From Costus lasius (Eukaryota > Streptophyta > Magnoliopsida > Zingiberales > Costaceae), in the NCBI GenBank assembly GCA_027563935.2, contig CM050448.1, positions 67,899,843-67,963,842 of the forward strand: a DNA stretch of 64,000 nucleotides, written 5' to 3'. The notes beneath the pieces are model-generated. The model saw only the letters and a list, made by a program, of their open reading frames with translations. It made no database searches and was not told where the DNA came from. The translations under genes and the position numbers were made by a program. Positions 11,601-20,047 of this stretch are shown one piece after another. Within the stretch, counting starts at the first letter, position 1. Each line of letters starts with the position of its first letter.

Positions 11601-13017
11601 TGTGGATCCGAAATTAGTTCAGATCAGGGATAGTCTGGTTGATGGCGCAGTTGAGGATTTTAGCCTGTCTGATGATGGTATTCTTCGGTTTCGTGGAAGG
11701 GTATGTGTCTCTGAGGAACCAAGCTTGAGGAAAGAAATATTGGAGGACAGCCATAACTCCAAATATTCTCTACATCCTGGTGTGACTAAGATGTATCAGG
11801 ACCTCAAGAAAAGTTTTTGGTGGCCGGGTATGAAGAAAGAAGTGTTTGATTTTGTCTCTAGGTGTTTAACCTGTCAGACTGTGAAGGCTGAACACCAGAA
11901 GCCTGGTGGTTTGTTGCAGCCCCTTCCTATTCCTGAGTGGAAGTGGGAATGTATCAGTATGGATTTTGTATGTGGTTTGCCCAGAACCAGATTGGGTCAT
12001 GATGCTATTTGGGTGATTGTTGATAGACTCACTAAATCAGCCCATTTTCTTCCGATTAAGATGACTTATTCTTTAGAGAGGCTGGCCAGATTGTACATTG
12101 ATGAGATAGTCAGACTGCATGGAGTACCTGTTGATATTGTGTCTGATAGGGACTCTCGGTTTTTGTCCAGGTTTTGGAAGAGTTTACAGGAGGGTTTGGG
12201 TACTAAGTTGAGTTTTAGTACAGCATACCATCCTCAGTCTGATGGCCAGACGGAGCGTACTATACAGACTCTAGAAGATTTGTTGAGAGCCTATGTGGTT
12301 GATTGGAGTTCTGAGTGGAACCGGGATCTATCTTTGATAGAGTTCACTTATAATAATAGTTTCCACTCCAGTATTCAGATGGCTCCTTATGAGGCCTTGT
12401 ATGGGAGAAGGTGTAGGACTCCCTTGTGTTGGGAGGAAACTGGTGACAGAATGATTTTGAGATCTGATGCAGTTCAGGAGACTACTGATAAGGTCAGAGA
12501 GATCCAGGATAAACTGAAAATTGCTCGGGACAGACAGAAGAGTTATGCTGACGACCGTCGTCGTTCCTTGGAGTTTATGGTAGGGGATCATGTGTTCTTG
12601 AAGGTGTCACCTACTAAGGGTGTTATGAGATTTGGCAAAAAGGGCAAGTTGAGCCCTAGGTTTGTAGGCCCTTTTGATATTATTGAGAGAGTTGGTCCAG
12701 TGGCTTACCGATTGGCTTTACCTCCTGCTATGGATCATGTGCATAATGTATTCCATGTCTCTGCTTTGAGGAAATATCATCCTGATCCATCTCATGTATT
12801 AGAGTTGGAACCTCTTCAGATTCAGAGTGACTTGACATTTGAGGAAAGACCTCTCCGGATTGTGGATAGAAAGGATAAAGTTCTGAGGAACAAGACTATA
12901 CCTTTGGTAAAGGTTATCTGGGGAAATCAGTCAGTTGAGGAGGCGACATGGGAGACTGAAGCTGATATGAGGAAATTTTATGCTTACCTCTTTGATGATA
13001 TGGATGCTGAGCTTTAG
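8665..13017 (+). CDS. gag-pol: Gyp-1 Gag-Pol polyprotein
   Basis: Single uninterrupted frame of 1450 aa. An in-frame TAG at 8647-8649 precedes the chosen ATG, so the start cannot lie much further upstream. Domain order: capsid-type Gag (about residues 10-200); a basic linker; two zinc knuckles, [14 protein letters not shown] (from C250) and [14 protein letters not shown] (from C270); an aspartic protease around DPGAN at 333; reverse transcriptase with FIDDIL (D669, D670); RNase H with YTDAS (D816); integrase with a zinc finger from H1037 and the catalytic triad D1100, D1161, E1197 (exact D-35-E spacing). The C-terminal module, about 1390-1450, with EEATWE, is chromodomain-like. The order RT-RNase H-integrase defines Ty3/gypsy. 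The protease has proline where many relatives have serine or threonine after the catalytic Asp. No damage is visible. Gag looks short at its N-terminus compared with relatives, which I cannot resolve. Confidence 0.96.
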   Translation: MFDFLTVVVSEFQKLGPSSFYGGSESSTAENWQLCLEKIFQVMRCSDEDKLCLTTYMMRADADEWWKGVVRLAEERHETVDWPYFLSRFNEKYFPDSLVEDREVAFIHLEQGDMTVDQYEVQFTKLGKYAPHLINTERRRATKFLRGLRWDIREQVGAQHLETYVETVGRARTIERYIAERSSHVAVTVVPAAEAAVPQYGSGGKGKKYPKHKDYKKSRYKPYSYKAPQQTRDAPQQFRDARDVRNGITCSYCGLKGHLVKDCHRKNGICFRCKKPGHMAKDCREPEMQPRGADKPTVQTRVYAVAEKDTRASRSVVEGTLFVFDQLARILFDPGANLSFISVKFAACLPVVPKMLDYVVSVSTPLGKSLSTDTVCADCVVHVEGYEFLVDLILLDMQDYDIILGMDWLSSHHASVDCFEKVITLNLLDGNRLFVRGLVSDQGPHVISFLQARKLLANGCKGYLAHVKVQDDSTSDLTQMEVVKEFPDVFSEEFSGLPPIREVEFGIELAPGTAPISIAPYRMATSELAELKKQLEELLEKGYIRPSASPWGAPVLFVKKKDGTLRMCIDYRQLNQVTIKNKYPLPRIDDLFDQLQGATVFSKIDLRSGYYQLRVKNEDIFKTAFRTRYGHFEFLVMPFGLTNAPAVFMDLMNRVFHDLLDSCVVVFIDDILVYSRTTSDHVSDLRRVLEILRKNRLYAKASKCEFWLEKISFLGHVISGQGVSVDPVKVQAILNWGRPTSATEIRSFLGLAGYYRRFVEGFSKLAGPLTKLTRKEAKFIWDDKCEESFQELKRRLTSTPILIIPSDGERFTVYTDASGKGLGCVLMQKGSVVAYASRQLKEYELNYPTHDLELAAVVFALKIWRHYLLGQEFDLFTDHQSLKYIFTQKDLNMRQRRWMELIKDYDFSIQYQAGKANVVADALSRHPVTSVAALRVSEWRLLQEFSDLRISVTPKVQSGYVAFLRVQSALLQKIRDQQSVDPKLVQIRDSLVDGAVEDFSLSDDGILRFRGRVCVSEEPSLRKEILEDSHNSKYSLHPGVTKMYQDLKKSFWWPGMKKEVFDFVSRCLTCQTVKAEHQKPGGLLQPLPIPEWKWECISMDFVCGLPRTRLGHDAIWVIVDRLTKSAHFLPIKMTYSLERLARLYIDEIVRLHGVPVDIVSDRDSRFLSRFWKSLQEGLGTKLSFSTAYHPQSDGQTERTIQTLEDLLRAYVVDWSSEWNRDLSLIEFTYNNSFHSSIQMAPYEALYGRRCRTPLCWEETGDRMILRSDAVQETTDKVREIQDKLKIARDRQKSYADDRRRSLEFMVGDHVFLKVSPTKGVMRFGKKGKLSPRFVGPFDIIERVGPVAYRLALPPAMDHVHNVFHVSALRKYHPDPSHVLELEPLQIQSDLTFEERPLRIVDRKDKVLRNKTIPLVKVIWGNQSVEEATWETEADMRKFYAYLFDDMDAEL

Positions 13018-13031
13018 AGGACTAAAGCTTT

Positions 13032-13046
13032 ATAAGGAGGGAGGGA
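13032..13046 (+). other. Gyp-1 polypurine tract
   Basis: ATAAGGAGGGAGGGA lies directly before the 3' LTR start (TGTAAG at 13047) and after the gag-pol stop at 13017. It is the expected plus-strand primer. Confidence 0.88.
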
Positions 13047-16000
13047 TGTAAGATCCAAGGATCTTGAGTCCTGGTAAGCATTATTTGGATTTAAATAAAA
13101 TCATTAGCTGTGATATTGTTTTATGTATTGGTTGTTAATAGTTACTTAACTAGAAGTTTTTGGTTGTTAATTTATTGTAAATTAATTAGAGATTATTTGT
13201 TTGATTATTGGCTGTTAATTTTATGATAAATTATTGTTGGTTGTTCATGGTAAATTAATTAGGATTTATGGGTTGTAAGTTGTAAGTTAATTAATTAGAC
13301 CTTATTGGTTAATTAAACCCTTATTGGATGTTAATTAGACCTTATTGGATTTTCGTTAAGTTAATGGTTAAATTAATGGGTTTTTGGGTTGGCGCTAATT
13401 GGGTTTTTAAAATTTAAATTATTAGTTAAATGGATTAAACCCGATTTGAATTAATGGGTTAATGGGTTAAGAGTTAAAAACCAAAAATTCAAATTAATAT
13501 TTCGGTTAGGGTAGAGTGTTGGCGATTTTTTGGCTTGAAAGAAACCTTGGGCGACGGCTTGAAGAACTTGGCGACTTCTTGAGGAACTTAGGCGATTCTT
13601 GAAGAGTTCTTGAGGCGATTTTGGTGATTTCTCCATCTCTTTCCCTTTGGCGAATTATTCCTTGGTGTTTGGTAGCATCTTTCAAAGCCTTAGACGAATT
13701 TTTGGAAGGGTTTTTCACCTTGTGTTCTCGGTTCAAGGTGAGTGGGTTGTCTAATTGATTTCTATCTATTTGTTTGTGTTAATTGATGAGTTAGATGATA
13801 TATTCGCTTGTTGGAAATCTTACCATGCTAAAACCGAAATTCAAGACTTCACTATGATGAAAACCGAATTTTGTAAAGTTGAATATATCATGAAAACCGA
13901 ATTTTTCAAAGGTGATTATATGATGACTATTTAACCGAAAATTTGTATGAAATTTAAGGTATTTTTATAGGAATTTTGGTAGCATTAAATCATTGAATTT
14001 TGGGTATGAAATTCTTGTTAATTATAGTTAAACCGAAATCAATTTTGGTAACATTAAATCAATGATGTTTGTAGTTAACATGAAAACCGAAATCTTGATG
14101 TTCTTGATAATTGTTTATGAAAACCGAAATTGATGTTTGTAGTTAACATGAAAACCGAAACCTTGATGACCTTGATAATTGTCTATGAAAACCGAATTTT
14201 GGTGTTTGTAGTTAATATGTTATATGTGGTAATTTGTAAAGTAATTTATATGAATACTTGTTTTAAATTTTAAGTTGATTTTATGGATGCTTGATATGAC
14301 TGTTTCTTGGTGTGTGTAATATGTTAAATAATTATGGTGTTATATTTATGGCTATGTATCTGTATTTGAGAAACTTGAGTGACAACATAGCAAGGTTTGA
14401 TTAAACTAATCAGCATGAAATTTAAGGACTACACTATATTCGTTGATATTCGAATATAAAATATTATGTGTTATGTTATATAATTTTGAACAATATGTGT
14501 GATCATGTGAATTTTGAACAATATGTGTGATCATGTGAATTTTGAACAATCTGTGTGATCATGTGAATTTTGAACAATCTGTGTGATCATGTGAATTTTG
14601 AACAATATGTGTGATCTTGTGAATTTTGAACAATATGTGTGATTATGTGAATTTGGAAAATTATGGGTTATGTGAATTTGGAAAATTATGTGATTATGTG
14701 ATGGTTAGGACTAAGGCTAGGTGTAACTATGAACTCAAGGGGATAGTCCTTATGTGTTATGTTAAGGGTTTGAATTTCAGCCCTGTATTGTGATATGTGA
14801 GGAGGTTGATGTTCAGCCTGCCTATTATGATTATTGTGATGGGGGTTGATGTTCAGCCTGCCCGATATGATTTTTGTGATGACTATCCTAGAGTCTAGTT
14901 GACACTTAGGAGTCCACCTTTGTGAAATATGTTCACCTTTGTGAAATATGAAATAAGATATGTCTGTTGTCCAGTAGGAACCTTTTGGGAGAACGGGTTT
15001 TGACGCAAAGTGTCATGTCTTGGTCGGACAGGGGCCACCTCTTGATGTCATTACTCTTTTATGTGTTGGGGTGATATAAGACGCAAAGTGCCATGTCTTG
15101 ATCAGACAGGGGCCACCTCTTGATGTCATCACTCGGTTTATGATGTTGGGTGTGTGGAGCAAAGTGCCACGTCATGACCTGACGGGGGCCACCTCTTGAA
15201 TCTACACACAATCCATCGATGTGTTTATGGGGTGATAGAGCAAAGTGCCACGTCGTGACCTGGCGGGGGCCACCTCTTGATTCTACTCACTATCCATGTT
15301 TATGTGTTGCACGAGATTTTGCAGCTCCCAGTGCTTTGGCCAAGCCGGGTTAGACCATATTGGTCACTACTGATTATGCTGGACAACTAGGTTAATTAAG
15401 TATGGTGTGTTTAGTTGGTTTGGAATATATGTGTTTAATTGGTTTAGAGTAAAACTCTAGAACCTGAGTTTGTTATATGCTAGTGTGTACATCTGACTGT
15501 CTATATGACTTCTGTTTCTTTATTTTGTTATATGTTGACATAATGTTCCTGTTAAAGATTTTTAAAATAATCTGCCTATATTTTTGAATGTATGTTCTGG
15601 ATGGTCGATTTAGACTATCCACTCACTGGGCTGTGTAGCTCACCCCTCACTATTTTCAGGCATAGAGCAGGGGCGCATGTCTTGAGTGCTTTGGCGTGGA
15701 TAATTATGCTGTTTGCTGTTTTAAGAATTTTTATGCTTAATTCTTGGGGCCGGTTGTGGCCTTAACATAAATTATATGAACTATGTGAATCATGAGACTA
15801 TGTGAACTATGTGAATTATGTTGCCGGTTATGGCAGTCTTATGAGTTTGATTTTTGTATCACCGTGGGCTTCAGCCTGGTTTCGGTGTTTGGTATGAGTT
15901 TATAAAATCGACTTTGTGGCTTTGTTTTGAATTTCGAATCGAATTGTATTTATGCCATCGGATTTGATATAACTGTTGCCTTGCATATGTCTAGTGCAAG

Positions 16001-16200
16001 GATTGCGTGGTGGCAGGTACCCTTATGAGATTTATGAGATTTGAGTTTTGTGAATTTGTATGTATGAATTTATGGAAATTTTTCAGATCGTGTTTTCTTG
16101 AACTCGGTTTTACCTAGCATATGATCGATCTTATATGAAACATCCTGTATCATTTGTGAATTGTGCCATTAGTTTGGGGTTAAGAATGTGGGATGTTACA
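13047..16200 (+). repeat. Gyp-1 3' LTR
   Basis: 3154 bp, colinear with the 5' LTR at an offset of 7618. It contains the 28-bp array at 14482-14649 and the roughly 78-bp repeats near 15002-15308. It ends TTACA at 16200, followed by the TSD GGTTT and the resumption of copia B integrase sequence. Confidence 0.96.
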
Positions 16201-16205
16201 GGTTT

Positions 16206-16509
16206 AGTACCTTTGCAGCTGTTTCCAGTGCAAAACCCCAAAAGGAGTATGGAAGAGTGGCCTGACTCATCATAGAACGAACCATATCAAGTAACGTTCT
16301 ATTTCTCCTCTCGGACACACCATTCCATTGCGGTGTTCCTGGCGGAGTGAGCTACGAGAGAATCCCACACTCTTTCAGATAGTCAGTAAATTCTCGACTT
16401 AGGTATTCTCCACCTCGATCAGAACGAAGTGCCTTGATATTTCGGCCTAACTGATTTTGTACTTCATTTTTGAACTCTTTGAACTTGTCAAAAGATTCAC
16501 TTTTATGTC
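16206..16509 (-). pseudogene. Copia B integrase core, middle fragment
   Basis: Minus-strand segment between Gyp-1 and copia C. It reads KSESFDKFKEFKNEVQNQL, then RSDRGGEYLS with the second catalytic Asp, then the SQLTPPGTPQWNGVSERRNR region with the catalytic Glu. In the SQLTPP stretch the Gln codon CAG is TAG (16352-16354), a nonsense codon between the two catalytic residues. The intact copies C, A and E have CAG here. The change is in a CAG (CHG) context. The fragment ends at 16509 with the TSD ATGTC of element C. Confidence 0.92.
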
Positions 16510-17740
16510 TGTTGGGGTATGCCCTTAAGGCTAATGTTTGAGGCCTATGGGAATGTATCTGTATCATGTAATAAACTGTTATGTTTATAAAGGCATGGTT
16601 ATTATTCAGTTGTCTACATTGTCTGCTGCAATATATGTTCTTCTGAATAATGTCTCAAAGCTGTTCAGCTGGGCTGACATGCTATATGTCCTTAGTCGAG
16701 ATATCTTGGTGAACATGAGACAGCCTTGATATGATTGAGACTAATATGTGTTCTAATCTTATAGGATGCTTCGAGCATGGAATAAGATGTAGACTCATGG
16801 GTACATTGGATGTACTGGACAGACCCTACTAGGTTATTCAATTGTTTGTCACAATGTGAATAATCCTTGAGTGCAACAAGTGGCACATTTCCTTTGACTT
16901 GAGATCACTTGTGTTTTCTAAATGATGATTGTCATTGTTTTGAGGTAGTTCAATATCATTTGAAACATAATGATTATAGACTATCTTGGATGGTGATCTT
17001 GAGTCAGGTTAGGGCACTAGTGATAGACATAGGATTGCCGTCTCCTTGTTTAAGGAGTGTGATGTTCTAAAGGGGCCCCCTGGATGAGATGATTGAGAAA
17101 AGAGTATGGCCATACCCAGGTGACAGTGTTCATCTGTTCTAATCATGCTCGTCATATTGGAGTTACAAGCTTGACACGCTTGTCCAATAAGAACATCCAG
17201 TGGCAAAGGACATATGTATGCCTAGTGAAGTTGATTCACACTTGTGCTGTTTTTGGGTGTAGTCTTGGAAGACTCTTTTCTTTCTATCGGGAGACAGTGA
17301 TGTGTTGCTAGATACCCCTCACTGATCGTGATGACGTGAGTTATCGTTACCGACATTTAAAGGAAACCCTTAGGGTCGCACAATTTGATGATATGGCTTA
17401 CTTAAGTCAGATCGTGTGGACTGAATTGTTTGGGTTCAGTTTAAAGGGATTTAATCTCTGATTGTAAGTGAGATCTGGTCTGATCATGTTTGATTGATTA
17501 GGGCTTGAGATCGGTAAGCTTCGATCGAGAGAATGGATGCTAGATCGGTCAGATCAGGAGCATTAAGAGATCAACGGTCAGATCAAAAGCCTTATGGTTT
17601 AATTATGATTTGGGCTAGTTGCTTGGCTTGATTGGTTCTTAAATTGAACCAAAATGAACCGGCTCACTAAATGAGCGCATGGTTCAAGGGGAGAGGAGTT
17701 GACGACATGTTCACTTGGTGTGAACGTTGGGGCGATGAGT

Positions 17741-17760
17741 GGTTACTATTTTTAGTAACC
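17741..17760 (+). other. LTR hairpin (stem differs in every copy, pairing kept)
   Basis: GGTTACTATTTTTAGTAACC: a perfect eight-base-pair stem around TTTT. Equivalent hairpins with other sequences occur at the same place in the LTRs of A (1332-1352), B (2127-2140), Z (39743-39767), E (44796-44813), G (55905-55918) and the fragment at 60283-60305. The second copy in C is at 25181-25200. Confidence 0.7.
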
Positions 17761-18057
17761 ATGATCTCCACTTGGAGAGTGCTCTCGTCCAAATAGAGTA
17801 TGCTCTATTTTCGCCTCTACGTTTTTTCCCTCTCGCCCATATTCCTCTCGACACCTTGTGTGAGTGCGGCGACGCTTGAAGGATAGAGGAGGATTCGGCC
17901 AAGAGAGATCGAGATCTCATCATTCCCTTTCACTCGACAAGGACCTCTTGGAACCTTGCTAGCACAAGGAGCACCAAGGGAGATAGCGTCATCATCCTGT
18001 GTGTGACGACAAGGAGAAGATCTCATTTGATCTTTGCTTCCAAGGCGCCATCTTGAA

Positions 18058-18072
18058 ATGGCCATGGTATGA
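18058..18072 (+). promoter_or_regulatory. Candidate LTR-encoded start exon and splice donor, copia C
   Basis: ATGGCCATG (18058-18066) is followed directly by GTATGA, a plausible plant 5' splice site. The matching acceptor, TTGTTGTAG, ends at 20026, and 21 nt later comes the gag ATG at 20048. Joining 18066 to 20027 keeps frame: M-A-M, then IPAATNT, then the annotated gag Met. The same construction works in A, B and E. Splicing is inferred from sequence only. Confidence 0.5.
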
Positions 18073-18503
18073 ATTCTGTTTTCATATTTTAAAGTTGATC
18101 ATAATACATGCTATGCGATCTTAGAAACCCTCTTCCGCTGTTTTAAATCCCTTAGTTGCGCCTATTAGGGTTTCCTTCCCTCTTTAGGGGACTTTCAATT
18201 GGTATCAGAGCCAGTTTATCATGCATGTTTTTATGATTGCTTAATGTTTGATCCATATTTGCGCATATGCCTAGATCTTATTGACATGCGAAAGTTTCAT
18301 GATATTATGTATCATCTTGCGAAAATACATCCATATGTATGTTTCTATATCTTGCGCATGTTTGATGTCTTGGCGCATTTACAATGTTGTTGGTTTTCTT
18401 AAAAACTTAAACACATGCGCGACTCACTATAGATCTAAGGCCTTACTGTAAACCCTTAGACGGGTTACTAGGGTTGAAGTCATCCCCTAGGTTAGATCCA
18501 ACA

Positions 18504-18515
18504 GTCTGATCAGAC
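18504..18515 (+). other. Self-complementary site GTCTGATCAGAC in leader
   Basis: Perfect 12-base palindrome about 300 nt after the primer-binding site. It recurs in A (31139-31150), B (28637-28648, minus) and G (56703-56714). E has one change (GTCTAATCAGAC). It overlaps a short hairpin CAGACCATCTG. Position and self-complementarity resemble retroviral dimer-initiation sites; that role is inference. Confidence 0.5.
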
Positions 18516-19128
18516 CATCTGACAGCCTGAATGGGTCGACCAGTTAGCACCTTGGCGCAAGCCTATGGTGGCTATAGGTCGACTGCAGACAGGTGTGTAG
18601 CGATGTCTGATTGAGACAACTTATGAACACACATGAGTCAGGCCCGGGGTCACACCCGCTTGCCAGACCTCATTGTGGTTGTTCAGCCCTGGCGCATGCA
18701 TGGTTGACCTTATGGTCGACACAAGTCAGTTAGGACTTGGTGCATGCAAGGGCAGTAGATCTGACTAGGTTGGATGAGTGGATCCCTAGTAATGGACCGT
18801 TGTAAGGTAGTAAGGGCGAATAAGGAAATTAAAATTGATCCCATGGGGTTTTTCGAAAATTTTAATTTTTATGGATCACATGATTGCTGATTGGATGCAT
18901 ATGTTTGTCTATTTAGTCTTATGTGGGCTGCTCATATTAATTGTGTGCTGTGCTGGGGCCTGCGTGCCTGGGATTTAAAAATTGTAAATTAATTATTGTG
19001 ATCTGCGCATCACATCGCTTTAATTTATAAAATTGTAATTGACCTGCGTGTCAATCTTGTCTAGATAGTTAAATTTGTAATTTAATTAGACAAGAGCACA
19101 GAGCACACTTGGCAGAGGCGCATGCAGC

Positions 19129-19190
19129 AGTGGCTTGACCAGGTGGGAGGTCCAGGGTTCGACTCTGGGACCAGGCGCATTTTCCCTGGT
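19129..19190 (+). repeat. tRNA/SINE-like block in leader of copia C
   Basis: A segment of about 62 bp carrying GGTTCGACTC (19156-19165), a match to the pol III B-box consensus, and TGGCTTGACCAGG (19131-19143), which loosely resembles an A box about 13 bp upstream. The same block is in E (46153-46213). It is absent from the aligned position in A and B, where the leader reads straight from CATTCAGCTGGT into GGCGCACCT. I do not call it a tRNA gene: the cloverleaf is not intact. Confidence 0.5.
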
Positions 19191-19515
19191 GGGCGCACCT
19201 GTGCTGTAATTGGCGCTTGGGCCCTGGTTTGGGCCAGATGAGCAGCAAAAGACCCATGAAGAGCAAGTGAAGACTTAAGTTAGGTTAAGGTCTCACTAGG
19301 GCTATGGGCTTTTACCACATAAGATTCATGCTTTCTTTTATTTATTGTTTAAATATTAGAATTGCATGATTAAGTTTATCTTCTGCTATCACCATAGGAA
19401 TTGCATGATAGTGAAGAAGATAAAAGACCGTGAAAAATCCAACGCTTAATATCAAGCTCGTAAGCCTTCTGACGCGAAACCTCACTGTTCTGATTATCGT
19501 TGGAGCCGTGTTGTA

Positions 19516-19854
19516 CCCACTCAGTGGGCACGTCCATCTATCTTCAGACGGTGTGGGACTACACCTGTGTGTTACAGAGTGGGGATTTATCCCTTCTCGT
19601 TGCTCAGCATAGCACATGGTGGTCCAGGGAGTAGGTCGGGTTAGCTTGACCGTGTAGGCTACATATGTGGCGCATATGGTAGCACATGGAGGCAGCCATC
19701 TGTGGGGTCAGAGACTGTGTTGTACCAACTCAGTTGGCACAGTCTGCTGGATTGCCCAGATGAAGGGGAATCGCACGGGTTGGCGATCGGCAGGGAATGC
19801 CTACCGGAGATTAGTGCTTGTACTCTCTGTGCATCTTATCTCGCCTGAGCGGGA
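19516..19854 (+). ncRNA. Three-hairpin array in copia C leader RNA
   Basis: Hairpins: CCCAC-TCA-GTGGG (19516-19528), CCAAC-TCA-GTTGG (19725-19737) and TCTCGC-CTGA-GCGGGA (19839-19854). Identical structures occur in A, B and E. In copia F the same three positions hold TCCCAC/GTGGGA, TCCAGC/GCTGGA and TCCCAC/GTGGGA with loop CCTC, so stems 2 and 3 show compensatory A-T to G-C swaps. This supports selection on base pairing in the RNA. Likely roles are packaging, dimerisation or translation control. Confidence 0.6.
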
Positions 19855-20047
19855 CGCGGAGACCAAGTATGAAATCCGGATCCCATCTCACTAAAAGAGT
19901 ACTACTCTTTCGGGCTGTTTTGCTGGATTTTTCAGCCAGATAAAATAGTGAGAAAAAGAATCTTTCTTAAGTCCTGATTGATTCTTATACATTGATACTG
20001 ACCTTGCTGTTCTTGCATTGTTGTAGATACCTGCAGCAACGAACACC

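Larger units (their letters stand above)
5429..16200 (+). mobile_element. Ty3/gypsy element Gyp-1, Tekay/Del-like chromovirus, intact
   Basis: Complete gypsy element of 10772 bp inserted in copia B, with perfect TSDs GGTTT at 5424-5428 and 16201-16205. The LTRs are 5429-8582 and 13047-16200, each 3154 bp, TGTAAG…TTACA, with about four differences by eye. It has a primer-binding site, one uninterrupted 1450-codon gag-pol gene and a purine tract, so every part needed for an autonomous element is present. Long LTRs and the RT/chromodomain-like sequence fit the Tekay (Del) chromovirus clade; that clade assignment is from family knowledge. Confidence 0.96.
16510..18197 (+). repeat. Copia C 5' LTR
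   Basis: TGTTGGGGTATGCCC…GGGGACTTTCA, 1688 bp. Palindromes and hairpins visible: GTACATTGGATGTAC (16801-16815), CTCCTT/AAGGAG (17042-17057), GTATGGCCATAC (17104-17115), AGTCTTGGAAGACT (17261-17274), a hairpin at 17330-17345, GTTCAC/GTGAAC (17709-17725) and a perfect eight-base stem at 17741-17760. The TATA-like TTTATATC of other copies is changed to TTTCTATC here, so either that box is not essential or C is transcribed poorly. Confidence 0.96.
18198..20047 (+). other. Copia C leader with primer-binding site
   Basis: 1850-bp region between the 5' LTR and gag. The primer-binding site TGGTATCAGAGCC starts at 18200. The region has no long plus-strand reading frame of its own and many short upstream ATGs. 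It contains repeated GCGCAT-type motifs in its first 250 bp, a palindrome GTCTGATCAGAC (18504-18515), a tRNA-like block (19129-19190) and three hairpins (19516-19854). It ends with a pyrimidine-rich tract and TAG (20024-20026), resembling a 3' splice site. Candidate intron: 18067-20026, 1960 nt. Confidence 0.75.

Noticed and set aside
19131..19165. A tRNA gene in the leader of copia C (and E)
   Set aside because: Only a B-box match and a poor A-box match are present; the arms do not fold into a complete cloverleaf.
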